Origin: Paenibacillus chibensis
GTDB lineage: Bacteria > Bacillota > Bacilli > Paenibacillales > Paenibacillaceae
Length of the DNA stretch: 64,000 bases
Direction: 5' to 3'
NCBI RefSeq assembly: GCF_004001045.1
Contig: NZ_BIMK01000016.1
Location: 62,001 to 126,000 of the forward strand
Under the pieces are notes generated by a model, which was not told where the DNA came from, did no database searches, and was given only the letters and a program-made list of their open reading frames with translations. A program made the translations under genes and the position numbers. Shown in pieces: positions 45,992 through 55,048 of the stretch (the stretch's first letter is position 1; the number at the start of each line of letters is the position of its first letter).

Positions 45992-47062
45992 TTGAAAAAA
46001 TGGTTGAGCCCTTTTTTGCTGATCGCATTCTTCGTACTTAGTGCAGTCGCGCATTATGCGGGCTGGGATGCCACGATCCAGTTCACCCTGGCGGCGATTT
46101 CCGTCATCTTTGTAGCCGGATTCCTCGGTAAAGCGACTGAAAATGTCGCACATTATGCCGGTCAGCGCCTTGGCGGCTTTCTGAACGCTACGTTCGGCAA
46201 TGCGGCCGAGCTGATCATCGCCATTTTCCTCGTCAAAGAGGGACTGTTCGATATGGTGAAGGCCAGCTTGACCGGTTCCATCATCGGCAACCTGCTGCTC
46301 GTGCTTGGTTTGAGTATTTTTGCGGGCGGACTCAAATTCAAAATCCAAAGCTTCAACGTCTCTCTCGCCGGCATGAACGGCTCGCTCATGATCGTCGCGG
46401 TCATCGCCCTGTTCGTTCCCGCGGTGTTCCTGAACACGCACTCGATTACGACGGGAGACACCCAAACGCTAAGTTTGATCGTAGCCGGTATTTTGATCGT
46501 AGCATACATAGCCTGGCTGGTATTCTCCATGATTACCCACAAAAACTACCTGGCCGACGTCACGGAAAATTCCGAAGAAGAGCTCCCGCATGAGCATGAG
46601 CCGGAATGGTCCAAAGGCAAATCCATCCTGTACCTGATCCTCGCTACCGTGATGGTTGCCTTCGTGAGCGAATGGCTGGTTGGAACGCTGGAGACGTTCA
46701 CCACCCGTTTCGGACTGAGCGAACTGTTTGTCGGCGCCTTCCTCGTGGCTATCATCGGCAACGCTGCCGAGCACAGTGCAGCCATCATGCTCGCCATGAA
46801 GAACAAAATCGGGGCAGCCGTCGAAATCGCGGTAGGCAGCAGCCTGCAGATCGCCCTGTTCGTCGCTCCGGTGCTCGTGTTCGCCAGCTTTTTCTTCGGC
46901 AATACGATGAACCTGGTCTTCACCGCGATCGAGCTGCTCGCCATCGGCGTCGCCGTGTTTATCGCCAAGTCGATCATTCAGGACGGCAAAACAAATTGGT
47001 ACGAGGGGCTGCTTCTGCTGGTCGTGTACTGCATTCTAGGCGTATCCTTTTTCATGGTATAG
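45992..47062 (+). CDS. cax: Calcium/proton exchanger (CaCA family, CAX)
   Basis: The protein has 356 residues from the TTG at 45992, which follows GAGGTG by seven bases; the upstream frame to 45824 overlaps the divergent Asp23 gene and its ribosome site. It has about eleven membrane helices and both alpha repeats: LNATFGNAAELIIAIF and IGNAAEHSAAI. It exports Ca2+ in exchange for H+. With the P-type pump at 31 kb it is the second Ca2+ transporter in the window. Confidence 0.93.
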   Translation: MKKWLSPFLLIAFFVLSAVAHYAGWDATIQFTLAAISVIFVAGFLGKATENVAHYAGQRLGGFLNATFGNAAELIIAIFLVKEGLFDMVKASLTGSIIGNLLLVLGLSIFAGGLKFKIQSFNVSLAGMNGSLMIVAVIALFVPAVFLNTHSITTGDTQTLSLIVAGILIVAYIAWLVFSMITHKNYLADVTENSEEELPHEHEPEWSKGKSILYLILATVMVAFVSEWLVGTLETFTTRFGLSELFVGAFLVAIIGNAAEHSAAIMLAMKNKIGAAVEIAVGSSLQIALFVAPVLVFASFFFGNTMNLVFTAIELLAIGVAVFIAKSIIQDGKTNWYEGLLLLVVYCILGVSFFMV

Positions 47063-47100
47063 CGGTAAGGACGCCTCGATAAATGAATACGGATATCACA

Positions 47101-47138
47101 AAAAAAGCATGGGCTCCGATACGGGAGCTCATGCTTTT
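47101..47138. terminator. Bidirectional terminator between cax and ylaN
   Basis: AAGCATG.GCTCC and GGGAGC.CATGCTT arms; seven A on the left (T-run for minus) and four T on the right. Confidence 0.8.
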
Positions 47139-47178
47139 ACCATGTAAGCTTAAAGAAACAGGGTTATTAAGCTTGTTT

Positions 47179-47469
47179 TTAAGCTTCTTTGCTATTCAAG
47201 GCCTCGTAAAGGATGGCCAGATTACGTTCCAGCTGACTGACGAGCTGTTTGCCGGTAGCTTCAGGCAGAAGTCCCGCTCTCACAGCGAAATCGACTTCTT
47301 TAGAAAATCCGTACATCTGGGTGTCCAGCACTTCCTCATAGAGAGGGCAATAGCGGGTCGCCAGATTCTCCATTTGTACTTCGATCAGCTTCTGTATTTT
47401 ATCTGCATCTTCTTGCAGAAGACTTACTGCTTTCATGTTCAACTGTTCCTGCAGCTCAGAAGAAGTCAT
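47179..47469 (-). CDS. ylaN: YlaN family protein (Fur-interacting iron regulator)
   Basis: The protein has 96 residues. LLQEDADKIQKLIEVQMENL and CPLYEEVLDTQMYGFSKEVDFAVRAGL match YlaN (DUF1507). In Bacillota YlaN binds the iron-responsive repressor Fur and relieves repression under iron limitation. In B. subtilis the gene adjoins ftsW; here ftsW lies 2 kb away with two genes inserted. Confidence 0.93.
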   Translation of the reverse strand: MTSSELQEQLNMKAVSLLQEDADKIQKLIEVQMENLATRYCPLYEEVLDTQMYGFSKEVDFAVRAGLLPEATGKQLVSQLERNLAILYEALNSKEA

Positions 47470-47555
47470 GCATCTTCCCCCCTATGTCCAAAAGTCACAC
47501 CCTTGTTCTCTTCTCTAATATTAGACGAAATCACGACCCAATACAAGAACCTGCT

Positions 47556-47590
47556 AAAAAAAGCACCCTACCGAAATCCGGCAGGGCGCT
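47556..47590 (-). terminator. Terminator after the HPr-like gene
   Basis: Arms GCGCCCT and AGGGTGC with inner CCGGA/TCCGG-type pairing are followed by seven T on minus. Confidence 0.75.
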
Positions 47591-47600
47591 TTCCTTTATC

Positions 47601-47846
47601 TTAGTCTTCTACAAGCTCAACATTGAGTCCGTGTTTTGCAAACACTTCCTGCATTGCCGCTTTGGCCTCATCCGCATCCGGTCCATGAACATGAAGCTCA
47701 TAGCCTTTATTGCTAACAAGGGTTGTAAACAATCCCAGAATACTTTTCACATCAATGTACTTGTTGTCTGCCTGAAGTACGATTGAAGACGTAAATTTGC
47801 TCGCCGTTTGAGCGATTTCCACAACAGCTGCGTTATTACTGGACAT
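47601..47846 (-). CDS. HPr-like protein lacking the phospho-histidine segment
   Basis: The protein has 81 residues. From residue 6 it aligns with HPr after its active loop: AQTASKF (residues 12-18) matches QTASKY, and DVKSILGL keeps the serine equal to regulatory Ser46 (here Ser35). The first strand and the loop GIHARPAT with His15 are absent. The start is firm: GGAGG lies eight bases upstream and an in-frame TGA precedes it by nine codons. It therefore cannot carry phosphate in the PTS like HPr. A Crh-like regulatory role is possible (inference). It has its own terminator. Confidence 0.85.
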   Translation of the reverse strand: MSSNNAAVVEIAQTASKFTSSIVLQADNKYIDVKSILGLFTTLVSNKGYELHVHGPDADEAKAAMQEVFAKHGLNVELVED

Positions 47847-47954
47847 ATCGATCCCTCCGTAGCTTTGATATCAGGTAATAATATCATTTTACCACTTTCA
47901 TGATACATTGAATCCGCTTACCTGCGCAAGGGATTTCTATGTCATTTTTGTAGA

Positions 47955-49070
47955 TTACACCAATTGATCCGGATTTAGACCTTTCAGCTCGTCGATCACG
48001 AAAATGCCGTCTTTGCGGATCAGCACATCGTCAAAATAGATTTCGCCGCCGCCGTAGTCCGGACGCTGGATCAGCACGATATCCCAGTGAATGGAAGAAC
48101 GGTTTCCGTTATCGCAATCCTCGTAGGCTTGTCCCGGCGTGAAATGAATGCTGCCGGCGATTTTTTCGTCGAACAAAATATCCTTCATCGGGTGCAAAAT
48201 ATACGGATTGAAGCCGATCGCGAACTCCCCGATATAACGAGCGCCTTCGTCGGCATCCAGAATCTGATTCAAACGCTCGGTATCATTGCTGGTCGCCTCG
48301 ACGATTTTGCCGTCTTTGAACGTGAATTTGATATTTTCAAAGGTAATGCCTTGGTAAACCGTGCTTGTATTGTAGCTGATCGTTCCGTTGACGGAATCGC
48401 GAACAGGCGCGCTGTACACTTCGCCGTCAGGGATGTTTTTCTCGCCCGCGCATTTGGTCGCCCCAATGCCCTTGATGGAGAAGCTGAGATCCGTTCCAGG
48501 GCCCACGATGCGGACTTTATCCGTTTTTCTCATCAACTCGGCCAGAGGATCCTGAGCTTTGTCCATTTTCGCGTAGTCCAGGTTGCATACGTCGAAATAG
48601 AAGTCCTCGAACGCCTCGGTGCTCTTGTTGGACAATTGAGCCATGCTCGCATTCGGATAACGGAGAACGACCCATTTCGTATGGTTGACACGCTGTCCGC
48701 TGTGGACAGGATGATTGTACAGGGTATTGTACAAGCGCATTTTATCGTCCGGCACATCCGAGAGGTCGTTGACGTTCTCGCCCGCACGGATACCGATGTA
48801 GCAGTCCATTTTCTTCATACGCTCCAGATCAAGCTCGCCCCAGGTTCTAACCATCTCCTCGGTTGCGTTCATGAGCATCGTGCGCTGAACCGAACGGTCC
48901 GTCAGCTCGACGAACGGATTGCCTCCGCGCTTATGTACCTCTTCAATGACAGCTTTAAGCAAATCGCGTTCGGGCCCGATCATTTCGATCAGTACGTTTT
49001 CTCCCGGCTGGACGCTTACGGAATAACCAACGAGATTTTCCGCCAGCTTTTGAATTCTTGGATCACGCAT
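47955..49070 (-). CDS. M29 family aminopeptidase (AmpS/PepS type)
   Basis: The protein has 371 residues from the ATG at 49070 (MRDPRIQKLAENLVGYSV), which follows AGGAGG. It is a dinuclear metallo-exopeptidase. The ligand motifs NIPDGEVYSAP, YIGEFAIGFNP, SIHFTPGQAYED and SIHWDIVLI are all present. Cytosolic, likely involved in peptide turnover. Confidence 0.93.
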   Translation of the reverse strand: MRDPRIQKLAENLVGYSVSVQPGENVLIEMIGPERDLLKAVIEEVHKRGGNPFVELTDRSVQRTMLMNATEEMVRTWGELDLERMKKMDCYIGIRAGENVNDLSDVPDDKMRLYNTLYNHPVHSGQRVNHTKWVVLRYPNASMAQLSNKSTEAFEDFYFDVCNLDYAKMDKAQDPLAELMRKTDKVRIVGPGTDLSFSIKGIGATKCAGEKNIPDGEVYSAPVRDSVNGTISYNTSTVYQGITFENIKFTFKDGKIVEATSNDTERLNQILDADEGARYIGEFAIGFNPYILHPMKDILFDEKIAGSIHFTPGQAYEDCDNGNRSSIHWDIVLIQRPDYGGGEIYFDDVLIRKDGIFVIDELKGLNPDQLV

Positions 49071-49186
49071 ATGACTTATTCCTCCTAAACCCCGCACAAA
49101 ATCTATTTGAACAAAGGTTAATTTTTAATCGATTTCTATTGTAGCACTTTCTGCCCGCCGCAGTCACCGGAACCAGCAAGAAAACA

Positions 49187-50008
49187 TTACGGCTTAAAAT
49201 CGACGTCGTTGATCAGCGTCTCCTGCTCTCCCTGCTGATGCAGATTTAAATAGTGGATTACGCTCTCAGAGGACAATTTGACAGGAAAACCGGATTTCTT
49301 GTCAATCGTCAAATAGTAGGTCATGCCCACCTCGGAATTCGCGAGCATCTGCTTCATTTGGGCATCGCCCTTTTTCCATACATCGGCCAGCTGCCTTCTT
49401 TCCTGGGAAGAACGCTTCGGCATTCCGTCCTCCGCCTGCTGCCTGATGGTGCCCATCTCCATCTCCAGCTGCTCTGACAGCCACTGTCTGGCCGCCGCAG
49501 GCTCCAGTTCGATGCGCAGCACCTTCGTGCCTCTGGCAGCTCCTGAAGCTTCCTTCATTTGCTTGGGAAGACGGCTGATCGCGTCCAATTGCGCCAAGGG
49601 GTTGAACCGGGCCAGCGAGGAATTCAGCATGGTGTTGCCTTCGCTCGATAAGTGTACCCATTGTCCATCCTGGCGCCGGAAGCCCGACTCGGCTGCATGC
49701 ACGTTTTTCGCGGAAAGCTTCGTTGCTGTCCCTCCCGAGCCGGATGGCAGCATGCTGCGGATCGTCAGTTTGTCATGCTCGGTGAGCATGCCTTCATATA
49801 CCAGGCTTTCCTTGAAGCTTGTCTGCGATTGGGTACGTACGGCTGCCTCGCCTTTAAACGTAAAAGAGTCCTTTCCGGCCAGTCCGGCAAGCGTCTGCTT
49901 GAACCAGCCTTCCGGATTTTTGTCATTTTGCAGCAGCCCGCAGCTTGTCAGGTTCATGCCGACCCACAGCAAAAAGGCTGCGCCAAGGCCAAGTTTCCAT
50001 TTTCTCAT
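49187..50008 (-). CDS. Lipoprotein of unknown function
   Basis: The protein has 273 residues from the ATG at 50008 (MRKWKLG), which follows AAGAGG. A lipoprotein signal ends in NLTSC with Cys at about residue 23. The mature part is beta-rich with strands such as TFKGEAAVR and GMLTEHDKLTIRSM, resembling LolA-like lipid-binding folds of Bacillota lipoproteins (slight resemblance only). The C-terminal MTYYLTIDKKSGFPVKLSSE also fits that idea. Anchored outside the cell membrane. No function assigned. Confidence 0.75.
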   Translation of the reverse strand: MRKWKLGLGAAFLLWVGMNLTSCGLLQNDKNPEGWFKQTLAGLAGKDSFTFKGEAAVRTQSQTSFKESLVYEGMLTEHDKLTIRSMLPSGSGGTATKLSAKNVHAAESGFRRQDGQWVHLSSEGNTMLNSSLARFNPLAQLDAISRLPKQMKEASGAARGTKVLRIELEPAAARQWLSEQLEMEMGTIRQQAEDGMPKRSSQERRQLADVWKKGDAQMKQMLANSEVGMTYYLTIDKKSGFPVKLSSESVIHYLNLHQQGEQETLINDVDFKP

Positions 50009-50123
50009 CCTGTTATACCTCTTTATGTAGAAACATTTTGCCTTAGGCTTGCCTTCCAGGTGCGCAATTATGCAGAACATTCTCACGAAAAAAGGGCGTC
50101 TGCAGCAAGTACAGGTCACCCTC

Positions 50124-52112
50124 TTATTCATTGATGTCTTCAATCTGAATCTGATTACGGCCGCTGTTTTTCGCACGGTATAATGCCATGTCCGCCCGGT
50201 AGAAGAGGCTGTCCACGCTAATCTTATCATCGACGATGCACCATTCCGCGATTCCGCTCGATACGGTTACGCCCGGATTCGTCTCCTGCGCCACTCGGGA
50301 CCGGATCACCTCGGCCACCTTCATCGCTTGATGGACCCCCATCTGCGGCAAATAAACGGCCAGCTCCTCCCCTCCCCAGCGCGCAGGAATGTCTTCCTGC
50401 CGAATGGAGGTTTTCACAATTTCGCTGACTTGCTTCAGTATTTTGTCTCCTTTTTGATGACCGTAGGTGTCATTCACCTGTTTGAACTGGTCTATGTCGA
50501 CGACGATCAGCGAGCCGCAAAAATCATTCGTTTGATACTCCTGAATCGCTTCATCCAGATAGTGGCGGGCGTACATGTCCGTTAGCATGTCCCGGTTCGC
50601 CATCCGGCGCAGCTCCGCATGCAGCAGCGCGTTTCTCACCGACAAGCCGATATGGCTCGAAAGCGTCTGCAGCAGCCGATAATTATCATAGGAAAAGAAA
50701 TGCGGACTGCGGTGCGTCAGCAAAATGGCTCCAATGACTTTGCCGTTCACCGTCAAAGGCGTCGCAATCAGGGATTGGGAACCGGTGACCTCCATCAGCT
50801 TGGAGGATACCTTCGTGTTCAAATGGTAATCCGACAAAATGACCGGCTCTTTTTTTTCGAATACAAGCCCGCCAAAGCCGTAACTCGCGTTAAACATATC
50901 CTTGGACAGCGACGGCTCGTTACAGGATACCACCTCAAGCATATCGCGCTCCTCATTATACTGAAGGAAACAGCAGAAATCGGCATTGAAAATGTTCAAG
51001 AGCTCCTCGTTGGCGAACTGGTAAATATCAGCCAGCTGCAGGCTTTGGTTCAGCCGCTGGGTAAGCTCATTGATCAGCCGCAGCTCATGAATGAGGAGAT
51101 TGGACTGTTCATACAGCTTGGCATTCTCAAAGGCATTCCCCGCCGTGTCGATGACCATGGTAATCAGCTGCAGATCCAGGTCTTCCTTGAGATCCCGCGT
51201 CATTTTCAAATGAAACACGCCATAAATTCCCTGCTTGCCGCCGAGAGGAATGCCGATTTCGACCATATCCTCTTCCCCGGCCTCCTTGCAGTCCTGAATC
51301 ATAAGGCGGCCATCCATAAAAGCTCTCACGCAGATATCCTCGCCCCACGGATGAAATACCAGCGGTCTGACCTTCGGATTACTGTGCTGGTGATCCTGCG
51401 ACATCAGCAGACTCAGCTTGATCGATGGATAGAGCACGGCGATGCTGTCGAGCACCTCCGTAAGAACCGTATCCACATCAATCTGGTCATGCATCCGCTG
51501 CATGATCTGAAACAGTATCGAGCGTCTGCTTGCTTCACGCTCCGCATTCTTTTGAATTTTCATAACATCGGAAACGAATATGTATTCGTAGCGTCTAAAG
51601 AAACAGGAATGATAATGCAGAGCCGTCGCCTCAATGGCATCGAGGCCCGAGCTGTCGGAGATATGCCTCGGGATCACACAGGCAAGAACGGATATAACGA
51701 GCTGCCCGCTCCGGGACAGAATCGGAACCACGCATAGCACCTGTCCTTTGAAAAGCGGATAGTCGGCATGCTCAATCACGTCGTATACCAGCTCATGTGA
51801 CAGCAAGCAGTGCTGCAGCAATCCCGCATGCGGGCCATCGAGCAGCGAATACACGGCTTCCTCGCCTGAGGTATATGCCCCTTCATGATCGACGATCACC
51901 CACGAGGAGTGCTTCGAAAGGGGCAGCGAGCCCGTTTCCTTCCGCCAATCCTCGAAGGATTGCTGCAAGGCCTCGTGGACATATGGAAGATCATATGGTG
52001 AAATGTCCATCTCCTTCAACCATAATTCAGAAGACTCGCTCGGAGACGCCACTTCGATATTTGTCTGAAATAGACTTTGATGTCTGGAAAAATCCTGTTG
52101 GTGTTCTGACAT
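50124..52112 (-). CDS. GAF-domain diguanylate cyclase
   Basis: The protein has 662 residues from the ATG at 52112, which follows AAAGGAG. It has an N-terminal region without membrane helices, two GAF-like sensor domains (about 190-330 and 350-490) and a C-terminal GGDEF domain. The active site reads GGEEL at 580-584, and RQED at 571-574 is the product-inhibition I-site five residues before it. It makes cyclic di-GMP from GTP in response to an unknown cytosolic signal. A target could be the exopolysaccharide type operon at 1-3.5 kb, but nothing here links them. Confidence 0.92.
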   Translation of the reverse strand: MSEHQQDFSRHQSLFQTNIEVASPSESSELWLKEMDISPYDLPYVHEALQQSFEDWRKETGSLPLSKHSSWVIVDHEGAYTSGEEAVYSLLDGPHAGLLQHCLLSHELVYDVIEHADYPLFKGQVLCVVPILSRSGQLVISVLACVIPRHISDSSGLDAIEATALHYHSCFFRRYEYIFVSDVMKIQKNAEREASRRSILFQIMQRMHDQIDVDTVLTEVLDSIAVLYPSIKLSLLMSQDHQHSNPKVRPLVFHPWGEDICVRAFMDGRLMIQDCKEAGEEDMVEIGIPLGGKQGIYGVFHLKMTRDLKEDLDLQLITMVIDTAGNAFENAKLYEQSNLLIHELRLINELTQRLNQSLQLADIYQFANEELLNIFNADFCCFLQYNEERDMLEVVSCNEPSLSKDMFNASYGFGGLVFEKKEPVILSDYHLNTKVSSKLMEVTGSQSLIATPLTVNGKVIGAILLTHRSPHFFSYDNYRLLQTLSSHIGLSVRNALLHAELRRMANRDMLTDMYARHYLDEAIQEYQTNDFCGSLIVVDIDQFKQVNDTYGHQKGDKILKQVSEIVKTSIRQEDIPARWGGEELAVYLPQMGVHQAMKVAEVIRSRVAQETNPGVTVSSGIAEWCIVDDKISVDSLFYRADMALYRAKNSGRNQIQIEDINE

Positions 52113-52261
52113 AAGCAGGCGCTCCTTTACACCGTGTTTAAAGGTGTCTTGCACGGCACCGTTCGATCGGGATATTATATAAAAACCTTCAGCCGCAAGC
52201 AGACTTTAGACTCATAGATCTGACACCTATTTGCGCAATTGAAAAAGGGTAGTTTCATTCG

Positions 52262-52270
52262 TGTTATAAT
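52262..52270 (+). promoter_or_regulatory. rpsD upstream promoter (extended -10)
   Basis: TGTTATAAT is a TGn-extended -10 element. It would start a leader of about 340 bases before rpsD. Confidence 0.45.
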
Positions 52271-52387
52271 AACCTTATTCTACTCTCTTCAAACCAATTT
52301 TGCATCAATATTTCAGAGATTCGTCCTACTTTTTTGGGACCAAAGCCCTATCGACAAAATTAGACGTTTATCGATATTTATCAGGAC

Positions 52388-52417
52388 TTGACTTGCATAC
52401 TGTCTTTCGTTTAAAAT
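52388..52417 (+). promoter_or_regulatory. rpsD proximal promoter
   Basis: TTGACT and TAAAAT are separated by 18 bases, about 200 bases before the start codon. Confidence 0.6.
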
Positions 52418-52423
52418 CTATTG

Positions 52424-52617
52424 TTGAACAAGACTGTTATGCAGTCTGAAATTTGGGCGTAACGTTGTGTCACCCTCACGTGGTTTGTTACTGATCGAAC
52501 AGCGGCTGAACTTTTCCATCAGGTGCGTTTGCCGATAAGGCTAGCACAATCAACATACCCGGCGCAAATAGAGCCCTACTTCACAATTTATTTGAAAATA
52601 AAGGAGTCTACTATAAC
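52424..52617 (+). ncRNA. Probable S4 autoregulatory leader of rpsD
   Basis: About 190 untranslated bases precede rpsD. TTGTG near 52464 can pair with CACAA near 52546, closing a region that includes GATCGAACAGCGG and GCCGATAAGGC. Many Bacillota control rpsD by S4 binding to a leader of this sort. I assign it by position and structure, not by a covariance match. Confidence 0.5.
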
Positions 52618-53217
52618 ATGGCACGTTACACTGGTCCTAAATTTAAATTGAGCCGCCGTCTGGGCATCTCCCTGAGCGGTACTGGCAAAGAATTGAAGCG
52701 TCCTTTTCCTCCAGGACAACACGGTCCTAACCAACGGAGAAAAGTAAGCAACTACGGTATGCAGCTCGCTGAAAAACAAAAACTGCGTCATATGTACGGC
52801 TTGGGTGAAAAGCAGTTCAGCACCCTCTTCCACAGAGCGCAAAAAATGCAAGGTATCGCCGGTGAGAACTTCATGTTCCTGCTCGAAAGCCGCCTGGACA
52901 ACCTCGTTTACCGTCTTGGCTTCGCAAACTCCCGTGCAGGCGCACGCCAGCTCGTATCCCATGGTCACATCACTGTAAACGGCAAAAAGGTTAACGTTGC
53001 TTCTTACATGGTGAGCACTGGTGACGTGATTGGCCTTCGTGAAAGAAGCCGTTCGCTTTCTTCCATTAAAGAAGCTCTGGAAAACCGCAGCCATCTTGCA
53101 GGTTACCTGGAGTACAACGATGCAGCTATGGAAGGCAAATTCATCCGTTTGCCTGAACGTGCTGAGCTTTCCCAAGACATCGACGAAAAACAAATCGTCG
53201 AATTCTACAACCGTTAA
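52618..53217 (+). CDS. rpsD: 30S ribosomal protein S4
   Basis: The protein has 199 residues, normal for S4. S4 nucleates assembly of the 30S body. [16 protein letters not shown] and the S4 RNA-binding domain (about 90-150: [26 protein letters not shown]) are clear. It is a single-gene unit with a long leader and two terminators, next to tyrS as in B. subtilis. Confidence 0.98.
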   Translation: MARYTGPKFKLSRRLGISLSGTGKELKRPFPPGQHGPNQRRKVSNYGMQLAEKQKLRHMYGLGEKQFSTLFHRAQKMQGIAGENFMFLLESRLDNLVYRLGFANSRAGARQLVSHGHITVNGKKVNVASYMVSTGDVIGLRERSRSLSSIKEALENRSHLAGYLEYNDAAMEGKFIRLPERAELSQDIDEKQIVEFYNR

Positions 53218-53231
53218 TCGTTGCATTGAAC

Positions 53232-53262
53232 AAAGCCCGGAACCAATGGTTCTGGGCTTTTT
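53232..53262 (+). terminator. First rpsD terminator
   Basis: GCCC.GAACC and GGTTC.GGGC arms are followed by five T. Confidence 0.75.
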
Positions 53263-53282
53263 GCTGCTTTGCGGCAGCGTTT

Positions 53283-53313
53283 GGCAGAAGGCGTTTTGGC
53301 CTTCTGCCTTTTT
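53283..53313 (+). terminator. Second rpsD terminator
   Basis: GGCAGAAGGC and GCCTTCTGCC perfect arms are followed by five T. Confidence 0.85.
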
Positions 53314-53325
53314 CATGCGCTTTTA

Positions 53326-54579
53326 TTAGACGATTCGGATTTTCGCGAATTTCCGTTTACCCGATTGGATCACATCCCCGCTGCACAGAGCTATTTCCGA
53401 ATGGATCTCCTCCAGCTTCTGTCCGTTCAGCTTCACCGCTCCCTGCTGGATACTTCGTCTGGCTTCGCCGTTCGAAGCGGCGAAACCAAGCCGATGCAGC
53501 AGTTGAACCAAAGGAATCTTCCCCTCTCTCAGCTCTCCGGCCGGAATGATATGCTCATCCAACTCATCCGGAATCGAATGCTGCTGAAACACCGTGACAA
53601 AGTGCTGCTTCGCGGCTTCGGCTTCTTCCGATCCGTGATACATGCGGACGATCGTTTGGGCCAACCGCATTTTGGCATCGCGCGGGTGAACGCTTCCGTC
53701 CTGCAGACCCTGCTTCAACACCTCCAGCTCGTCATGGGGAAGATCGGTCGCAAGCTCGAAGTATTTCAGCATCAGCTCATCTGGTACGGACATCGCTTTG
53801 CCATAGATTTCAGCCGGCTTTTCATCGATTCCAATGTAATTGCCCAAGCTTTTACTCATCTTATTGACGCCGTCAAGACCTTCGAGCACGGGAAGTGTAA
53901 TGGCAATCTGCGCCTCCTCCCCATACTCCTTTTGCAAGGTGCGCCCCATTAGAAGATTAAATGTTTGGTCGGTGCCGCCAAGCTCAATGTCGGTTTTAAG
54001 CGCCACCGAATCCATTCCCTGCATGAGCGGGTAAAAAAATTCATGGATGCTGATCGGCTGTCCGCTGCTGTACCGCTTCTGAAAATCGTCGCGCTCCAGC
54101 ATTCTGGCGACAGTCGTTTTGGCTCCCAGATTGATAACTTCCTCAAAATTCATCGGACTTAGCCACTCCGAGTTGAAGCATATCGTTGTTTTTGCTTCAT
54201 CCATCACTTTAAAGAGTTGTTTCCTGTAAGTCTCGGCATTGCGTCGGACGTCTTCTTCGCTCAGCTGCTTCCGGGTTTCCGACTTTCCTGTCGGATCCCC
54301 GATCCGTCCGGTGAAATCGCCGATAACGAGCTGAACCTCATGACCGAATTCCTGGAACTGGCGCAGCTTCTGCAGAACAACCGTATGTCCGAGATGAATA
54401 TCCGGTGCAGACGGATCCAGACCAAGCTTCACGCGAAGCGGTTCGCCCGTCACGACCGATTTCATCACCTTCTGCTTCAGCTCCTCTTGCGGAACAATAT
54501 TCGCGGTTCCCCTCGTGATGACTTCCAGCTGCCTTTCAACCGCGCGCTGCTGCTGCACATTCAACTCATCCCACTTCAT
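53326..54579 (-). CDS. tyrS: Tyrosyl-tRNA synthetase
   Basis: The protein has 417 residues from the ATG at 54579 (MKWDELNVQQQ). It charges tRNA-Tyr. Class I signatures are HLGHTVVLQKLRQF (HIGH) and KMSKSLGN (KMSKS), followed by a C-terminal S4-like RNA-binding domain with VKLNGQK. It carries a T-box leader with a UAC specifier. Confidence 0.97.
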   Translation of the reverse strand: MKWDELNVQQQRAVERQLEVITRGTANIVPQEELKQKVMKSVVTGEPLRVKLGLDPSAPDIHLGHTVVLQKLRQFQEFGHEVQLVIGDFTGRIGDPTGKSETRKQLSEEDVRRNAETYRKQLFKVMDEAKTTICFNSEWLSPMNFEEVINLGAKTTVARMLERDDFQKRYSSGQPISIHEFFYPLMQGMDSVALKTDIELGGTDQTFNLLMGRTLQKEYGEEAQIAITLPVLEGLDGVNKMSKSLGNYIGIDEKPAEIYGKAMSVPDELMLKYFELATDLPHDELEVLKQGLQDGSVHPRDAKMRLAQTIVRMYHGSEEAEAAKQHFVTVFQQHSIPDELDEHIIPAGELREGKIPLVQLLHRLGFAASNGEARRSIQQGAVKLNGQKLEEIHSEIALCSGDVIQSGKRKFAKIRIV

Positions 54580-54617
54580 GTTCCTCATCCTTCCGTCATA
54601 TCCTAGGATTAAAACGC

Positions 54618-54915
54618 AAAAAAGCTCCTTCTCATCCCAAGGGACGAGAAGGAGCGCTCGCGTTACCACCCTAATTAAAGCTGCCGCAAAAAGCCGCGAT
54701 TATACGGGCTCGCTGATGACAGCTTTCACTTCATTCAGATAACGGACCTTGCATCCGGTACCGGACTACTTGCGGGCAAGCAGGCACCCGCGTTCCTCCT
54801 GACAGCTCCAGACGGTAATTCAACAGGAAGAGCTGCCGGTTCGCACCACCCACCGGCTCTCTGATCGAGCTTACAACCTGTCTACTGATGTCTATCCACG
54901 CTTTTTCCGATGTTT
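54618..54915 (-). ncRNA. Tyrosine T-box riboswitch of tyrS
   Basis: On minus the T-box core AGGGTGGTAACGCG is at 54659-54672, with a stem I of typical form and a UAC tyrosine specifier at 54815-54817. It ends in a strong terminator at 54618-54655 (GCTCCTTCTC/GAGAAGGAGC then six T). Uncharged tRNA-Tyr would favour the antiterminator. Confidence 0.95.
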
Positions 54916-54928
54916 AATTTAGCATTAT

Positions 54929-54957
54929 TTATAACATATGCACCGAAAAACTGTCAA
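54929..54957 (-). promoter_or_regulatory. tyrS promoter
   Basis: TTGACA (54952-54957) and TTATAA (54929-54934) on minus are separated by 17 bases. Confidence 0.7.
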
Positions 54958-55010
54958 ATATTCTAAAAAAAAGCCCTCATTCGTTCTCTGCATTCAAAAC
55001 CCGCAAATTA

Positions 55011-55019
55011 TGCTATAAT
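55011..55019 (+). promoter_or_regulatory. PBP1A promoter (extended -10)
   Basis: TGCTATAAT is an extended -10, 30 bases before the start codon. No good -35. Confidence 0.6.
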
Positions 55020-55048
55020 AGTTCCGTTAAAAGGAGGAACGCACGCGA

